Assembly: GCA_934270705.1 (NCBI GenBank)
Contig: CAKQQG010000026.1
Location: 1 to 21,447, forward strand
From: an uncultured Oxalobacter sp.
Lineage (GTDB): Bacteria > Pseudomonadota > Gammaproteobacteria > Burkholderiales > Burkholderiaceae_D
Direction: 5' to 3'
Length of the DNA: 21,447 nucleotides
Positions 15,926 through 21,447 of the stretch are shown here, in pieces. The number at the start of each line of letters is the position of its first letter. Position 1 is the first letter of the stretch. The notes beneath the pieces are model-generated. The model did not search any database. It saw nothing but the letters and a program-made list of their open reading frames with translations, and had not been told where the DNA came from. The translations under genes and the position numbers were made by a program.

Positions 15926-16387
15926 ATGTTCAAACCTGAAATCACGGTGGCATCCGTTATCGAGAAAGACGGACGTTTCCTGATGGTCGAAGAGGAAACG
16001 GAGTATGGAGTCACGCTGAATCAGCCGGCTGGGCATCTGGAAGCGGATGAATCCTTGCAGGATGCCGCTGTGCGCGAGACGCTGGAAGAAACAGCGTACC
16101 GGATGGTGCCGGACGGGCTTGTCGGCGTTTATCTGCTGCAATATACCCTGGAAAAAGGTGAAAAAGTGTCTTTTTTGCGGTTTGCTTTTTCCGGGAAAGC
16201 GGTATCGAAAAGCGATCGTCCGCTGGATACTGACATATTGCGGGCAATATGGATGACCTATGATGAAATACTGGCCAGCCGTCACAGACATCGAAGCAAA
16301 CTGGTCTTGCAATCGGTTGAAGATTATCTGAAAGGGCAAAAAACGCCCCTTTCCTTGTTGTCCACGCTGTTTGTGGAAAGGAAGTGA
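15926..16387 (+). CDS. nudJ: NUDIX hydrolase, NudJ-like phosphatase
   Basis: The 153-residue cytoplasmic enzyme carries a NUDIX box at 36-58 (G36, E42, R50-E51, E54-E55), the metal-binding helix that hydrolyses nucleoside diphosphate-linked compounds. In the box the usual EExG glycine is alanine (A57). The opening [18 protein letters not shown], the NQPAGHLE stretch and the late FLRFAFSG and D-x-DI-x3-W pattern resemble E. coli NudJ, which acts on nucleoside di- and triphosphates and the thiamine precursor HMP-PP. Substrate here is not shown by sequence. ATG 15926 has GGAG five bases upstream; an earlier in-frame ATG at 15869 lies inside the hairpin and is rejected. mnmA starts four bases after the stop, so the two are co-translated, as nudJ-mnmA is in E. 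coli. Confidence 0.85.
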   Translation: MFKPEITVASVIEKDGRFLMVEEETEYGVTLNQPAGHLEADESLQDAAVRETLEETAYRMVPDGLVGVYLLQYTLEKGEKVSFLRFAFSGKAVSKSDRPLDTDILRAIWMTYDEILASRHRHRSKLVLQSVEDYLKGQKTPLSLLSTLFVERK

Positions 16388-16391
16388 TGGC

Positions 16392-17522
16392 ATGAGCAGG
16401 AAAAAAGTCGTGATTGGAATGTCCGGCGGCGTCGATTCGTCTGTGTCGGCATGGCTTTTGAAGGAACAGGGATACGAGGTTGTCGGGCTTTTCATGAAGA
16501 ACTGGGAAGACGATGACGACAGTGATTATTGTTCTGCACGGCAGGACTGGCTCGATGCCGTTACGGTCGCTGATGTGATCGGTATCGATATCGAGGTGGT
16601 GAATTTCGCCGCGGAATACAAGGAACGGGTTTTTTCGGAATTCCTGAGAGAATACGAAGCGGGCAGAACGCCGAATCCCGATGTATTGTGCAATGCGGAA
16701 ATCAAGTTCAAGGCTTTTCTGGATCATGCCATATCACTTGGGGCGGAGCAGATTGCCACAGGGCATTATGCGCGTGTTCGGGAAAATGACGGGCGTTTCG
16801 AATTGCTCAAGGCGGTGGATGATACGAAAGACCAGAGCTATTTTCTGCATCGTCTGAATCAGAAGCAGTTGTCGAAAACGATCTTTCCACTTGGAGAGAT
16901 CCGGAAAACGGAAGTCCGGAAAATAGCGGCGAAAATCGGACTGCCGAACGCGAAAAAGAAAGATTCGACGGGTATCTGTTTTATTGGCGAACGGCCTTTC
17001 AGGGCATTTCTGAACCGTTATCTTTCTTATGAACCGGGGCCGATCAGGACGCCGGAAGGGGTGGAAGTCGGTCGCCATGTCGGTCTGAGTTTCTATACTA
17101 TCGGACAGCGCAAGGGAATCGGTATCGGCGGGCTGAAATCATTCCGGAATCCGGACGGCACGAGTGATGCATGGTATGTCGCTCGCAAGGATATTCCCAA
17201 CAATACGCTGTATGTTGTGCAGGGGCATGATCATCCCTGGCTGTTGTCGCCATCGCTGGTGGCAGGACAGTCCAGCTGGATTGCCGGAACGCCGCCGGAA
17301 GTACATGAGTTGGGTGTCAAAACACGGTATCGCCAGAAAGATGTACCATGCAGGCTCGATATTACGGGACAGGCCGAATTTTCGGCACGGTTCGTGCAGC
17401 CGCAGTGGGCGATCACTCCGGGGCAATCGGCTGTGTTTTATCAGGGTGATATCTGTCTGGGGGGCGGTATTATCGATGGTTCCGGCACAACGGCAGGCAG
17501 CACGGCGGCAACGACAGAATAG
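16392..17522 (+). CDS. mnmA: tRNA-specific 2-thiouridylase MnmA
   Basis: MnmA adds sulfur to uridine 34 of Lys, Glu and Gln tRNAs, using ATP to adenylate the base and sulfur relayed from IscS. The 376-residue product has the PP-loop SGGVDSS (11-17), the catalytic cysteine C100 in NPDVLCN and the second active-site cysteine C196 in [21 protein letters not shown] and [10 protein letters not shown] are also present; the length is normal. ATG 16392 is preceded by AAGGAAG (16378-16384) at seven bases, overlapping the end of the NUDIX gene. The C-terminal tail is rich in Thr, Ala and Gly and looks disordered. Downstream lies a convergent GST gene, 40 bases away with no obvious terminator between them. 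Confidence 0.98.
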   Translation: MSRKKVVIGMSGGVDSSVSAWLLKEQGYEVVGLFMKNWEDDDDSDYCSARQDWLDAVTVADVIGIDIEVVNFAAEYKERVFSEFLREYEAGRTPNPDVLCNAEIKFKAFLDHAISLGAEQIATGHYARVRENDGRFELLKAVDDTKDQSYFLHRLNQKQLSKTIFPLGEIRKTEVRKIAAKIGLPNAKKKDSTGICFIGERPFRAFLNRYLSYEPGPIRTPEGVEVGRHVGLSFYTIGQRKGIGIGGLKSFRNPDGTSDAWYVARKDIPNNTLYVVQGHDHPWLLSPSLVAGQSSWIAGTPPEVHELGVKTRYRQKDVPCRLDITGQAEFSARFVQPQWAITPGQSAVFYQGDICLGGGIIDGSGTTAGSTAATTE

Positions 17523-17562
17523 TCCTGTGGTAAGGTGGGAGTCGTACTGCCGGAAGACAGAT

Positions 17563-19730
<2,168 letters not shown>

Positions 19731-19776
19731 ATGGCAAAAAAAGTTTGAATAATAATATTTAAGGAAAGGGTGAATT

Positions 19777-20343
19777 ATGCGATTCGTTCGTAATTGTCTG
19801 GGAGCCATCTTCGCTTCCATGGCGCTTGTTGCTGTGCCGAGCCAGGCAGCCGAAAACAACGGCTATATGGTCGATGGCGTTTCTTTTGAAGTCGGTGTCG
19901 GCGAACATGTCGAATTGGCGCGTGTCGGTTTCCAGTGGGACTGGAACAAGGACTGGTTCAGAACTGCGGGCGGATGGCATCTGAATGGTTACTGGGATCT
20001 GAACCTGGGCTGGTGGCATGGCGATCGGTATGATGATGGACATGGTTCGCAGGATCTGGCCGTGATCGGTATCACCCCGGTATTTCGTTGGGAAAAAGCC
20101 ACGAAGAAAGGTGTCTATGTCGAAGCCGGTATCGGTGCCAGCCTGTTTTCGGAAAACTACAACAACAATGGCAACAAGATGGGTACGGCATTCGAATTTG
20201 CCGATCATATCGGCGTAGGTTACGTCTTCGACAACAACTTCGATCTTGGCCTGAGAATCCAGCATTATTCAAATGGTGGTATCAGCAAGCCGAACGATGG
20301 CGAAAACTTCATCGTCTTGCGTGGCGCGTATCGCTTCGAATAA
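19777..20343 (+). CDS. pagL: PagL-type lipid A 3-O-deacylase
   Basis: PagL is an outer-membrane beta-barrel hydrolase that removes the 3-position acyl chain from lipid A. The 188-residue preprotein has a signal peptide (hydrophobic 8-20, likely cleavage after SQA at 22-24) and then alternating, aromatic-rich strands (GFQWDW, NGYWDLNLGWWHG, AVIGITPVFRWE, GVYVEAGIGASLF, HIGVGYVF, FDLGLRIQHYS). It ends in a C-terminal phenylalanine within AYRFE, typical of outer-membrane barrels. The catalytic motif of the family is visible: H163 and S165 in QHYSNGG, with E176 in NDGEN as the likely third residue. ATG 19777 follows AAGGG-type sequence (19766-19770) at six bases. It lies between purB and a reductase gene 27 bases downstream, with no shared pathway evident. 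Confidence 0.88.
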   Translation: MRFVRNCLGAIFASMALVAVPSQAAENNGYMVDGVSFEVGVGEHVELARVGFQWDWNKDWFRTAGGWHLNGYWDLNLGWWHGDRYDDGHGSQDLAVIGITPVFRWEKATKKGVYVEAGIGASLFSENYNNNGNKMGTAFEFADHIGVGYVFDNNFDLGLRIQHYSNGGISKPNDGENFIVLRGAYRFE

Positions 20344-20370
20344 ACGCTTTGTCCTGATGGAATCAGTCTA

Positions 20371-21276
20371 GTGAGTAACGGAAATTTGCCGAATATCGCG
20401 TTCGTCGGTATCGGTCTGATGGGGCTGCCTATGGCAGCCCGTCTTGTACAGGCAGGGTATCCCCTGAGTGCATGGAACAGGACACGTGAAAAGGCATTGC
20501 CGCTTGCCGGATATGGCGCCAATGTGGCCGATACACTGGCAGATGCGGTGCGTTCTGCTGATATCGTGATTACCATGCTGGAAGCAGGCCCGGTCGTCAA
20601 ACGTGTTGTCGAAGCCATGTTGCCGGACTTGCGTGCCGGAACGCTGGTCATCGACATGAGTTCGACGAAGCAGTCGGAAGCACGGGAAATCCAGCAGATA
20701 CTGGCAGCACGGCAAGTCGCTTTTCTGGATGCGCCTGTATCCGGTGGTGTAGTCGGCGCGGAAGCGGGAACATTGGCGATTATGGTTGGTGGACAACCCG
20801 CTGATTTCCGGCGTGCCGAACCGTTGTTTCAGGTGATGGGACGCCCGACGCTGGTTGGACCGACTGGAAGTGGTCAAATTGCCAAATTGTGCAATCAGCT
20901 GATTGTCGGGGGTACGGTCGCCATTGTTGCAGAGGCAATGTTGCTGGCACAAGCTGGTGGCGCAGATCCTGCGGCCATGCGCAAGGCGATTCGCGGAGGT
21001 TTTGCGGAAAGCAGGATTCTTGAATTGCATGGCCAGCGTATGCTCGAACGCAATTTCAAGCCGGGTGGCCAGATCAAGAGTCAGGCAAAGGATCATGCAA
21101 ATATTATGGCCGCGGCGGCAGATACCGGACTTGAATTGCCGTTGACGGAACGTGTCGCGGAACTGTTCAATGGTCTGCTTGAAAAACATGCCGAAGCCGA
21201 TCAGGCTGCTGCGTTGCTGGCACTCGAAGCGATCAATCCCGCCGTTCGTCTGGGAGATGGGCCGGACCATTTCTGA
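20371..21276 (+). CDS. NAD(P)-dependent beta-hydroxyacid dehydrogenase, tartronate semialdehyde reductase-like
   Basis: The 301-residue protein belongs to the beta-hydroxyacid dehydrogenase family (PF03446 plus PF14833). It has the Rossmann motif GIGLMG (13-18), the substrate motif DAPVSGG (120-126), the catalytic lysine K172 in GQIAKLCNQ, and a C-terminal helical domain with AIRGGFAESRIL and RNFKPGGQIKSQAKDHANI. The NFKPG-x-(6-7)-KD pattern and IRGG resemble GarR/GlxR, which reduce tartronate semialdehyde to D-glycerate after glyoxylate carboligase. In Oxalobacter that route makes biomass from oxalate, but substrate identity here is inference; 3-hydroxyisobutyrate or a related acid is possible. 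The start is GTG 20371 with only a weak ribosome-binding site (TGGAATC). It is the third of three same-strand genes (purB, pagL-like, this) and is followed by a strong terminator. Confidence 0.78.
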   Translation: MSNGNLPNIAFVGIGLMGLPMAARLVQAGYPLSAWNRTREKALPLAGYGANVADTLADAVRSADIVITMLEAGPVVKRVVEAMLPDLRAGTLVIDMSSTKQSEAREIQQILAARQVAFLDAPVSGGVVGAEAGTLAIMVGGQPADFRRAEPLFQVMGRPTLVGPTGSGQIAKLCNQLIVGGTVAIVAEAMLLAQAGGADPAAMRKAIRGGFAESRILELHGQRMLERNFKPGGQIKSQAKDHANIMAAAADTGLELPLTERVAELFNGLLEKHAEADQAAALLALEAINPAVRLGDGPDHF

Positions 21277-21285
21277 CGGGTTTGG

Positions 21286-21334
21286 GTTGTCCAATAAAAA
21301 ACGCGACAACATGTCGCGTTTTTTATTGGACAAC
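21286..21334. terminator. Intrinsic terminator with an unusually long perfect stem
   Basis: A perfect 23-bp stem (21286-21308 with 21312-21334) closes on a three-base ACA loop, ten bases after the reductase stop codon. The inner part is a standard terminator: CGCGACA/TGTCGCG followed by six T (21319-21324), with the matching six A (21296-21301) giving bidirectional function. The outer GTTGTCCAAT/ATTGGACAAC arms extend it beyond the normal length. Confidence 0.92.
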
Positions 21335-21380
21335 TAATGTTGAAATTTTTCGATTACGCATAATAATGCACCAAAAACAC

Positions 21381-21404
21381 AAACGCCCGCTTGTGCGGGC
21401 GTTT
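21381..21404 (-). terminator. Intrinsic terminator of a minus-strand gene beyond the window
   Basis: AAACGCCCGC (21381-21390) and GCGGGCGTTT (21395-21404) form a perfect 10-bp GC-rich stem with a TTGT loop. On the minus strand the hairpin is followed by a T-rich tract (GTGTTTTTGG), so it best fits termination of a gene entering from the right. Confidence 0.75.
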
Positions 21405-21425
21405 GATACGAAACAGAAAGAAGCG

Positions 21426-21447
21426 TCAGGAACGGGAAAGCGCCTCT
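21426..21447 (-). CDS. Possible last codons of an unidentified minus-strand gene
   Basis: On the minus strand one frame reads six codons (EALSRS) and then TGA at 21428-21426, about 22 bases before the terminator hairpin at 21404-21381. The placement suits a gene end, but six residues cannot be identified and the other two frames are also open here. Confidence 0.2.

Noticed and set aside
15788..16495. A 235-codon minus-strand frame over the NUDIX gene
   Set aside because: Antisense to nudJ and mnmA, which have clear motifs; no protein features of its own.
20368..21333. A 321-codon open frame on the minus strand opposite the reductase gene
   Set aside because: It is the antisense image of a well-supported gene, shows no family features, and reads through the terminator hairpin.

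Overview
The window is an ordinary, gene-dense bacterial chromosomal segment of roughly even base composition. It carries 20 recognisable protein genes and no RNA genes, CRISPR array, prophage, transposase or origin that I can see. Gene content and order point to a betaproteobacterium of the Burkholderiales. The evidence is the lptD-surA-pdxA-rsmA run with a divergent amgK-murU pair, an NhaR-type regulator, and the NUDIX-mnmA / GST / purB cluster. A glyoxylate-pathway type reductase and the moderate GC content make an Oxalobacter-like organism (Oxalobacteraceae) my best guess. That assignment is inference, not proof.

Layout. (1) 1-856: 5' part of thiL (minus), running off the window. (2) 1053-5617 (plus): a putative Na+/H+ antiporter, the replicative helicase gene dnaB, then a DUF47 (PhoU-like) gene and a Pit-type phosphate transporter that look like one phosphate-uptake unit. 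(3) 5618-6043: a gene-free stretch holding a perfect palindrome and a long stem-loop beyond the 3' end of the next gene. (4) 6044-7421: a small HPF/RaiA-type ribosome-binding protein (minus), divergent from an NhaR-like LysR regulator (plus). (5) 7402-13055 (minus): the outer-membrane biogenesis operon lptD-surA-pdxA-rsmA, with tight overlaps at the last two junctions. (6) 13151-14944 (plus): amgK-murU, a cell-wall sugar recycling pair, ended by a very strong hairpin shared with panD (minus). (7) 15398-15925: a gene-free stretch with a possible 17-codon leader ORF before panD and a structured repeat before the NUDIX gene. (8) 15926-19730: nudJ-like NUDIX, mnmA, a glutathione S-transferase (minus), purB. 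(9) 19777-21276 (plus): a PagL-type lipid A deacylase and a tartronate semialdehyde reductase-like enzyme, followed by another strong hairpin. A further hairpin near 21381-21404 probably ends a minus-strand gene that lies mostly outside the window.

How the genes fit together: much of the window serves the envelope. LptD and SurA build the outer membrane, AmgK and MurU recycle peptidoglycan sugars, and PagL trims lipid A. The rest is housekeeping: replication, cofactors (ThiL, PdxA, PanD), rRNA and tRNA modification (RsmA, MnmA), purines (PurB), phosphate and ion transport. I did not find a convincing new multi-gene system. The most interesting unexplained items are small non-coding structures and leader ORFs, listed as findings.
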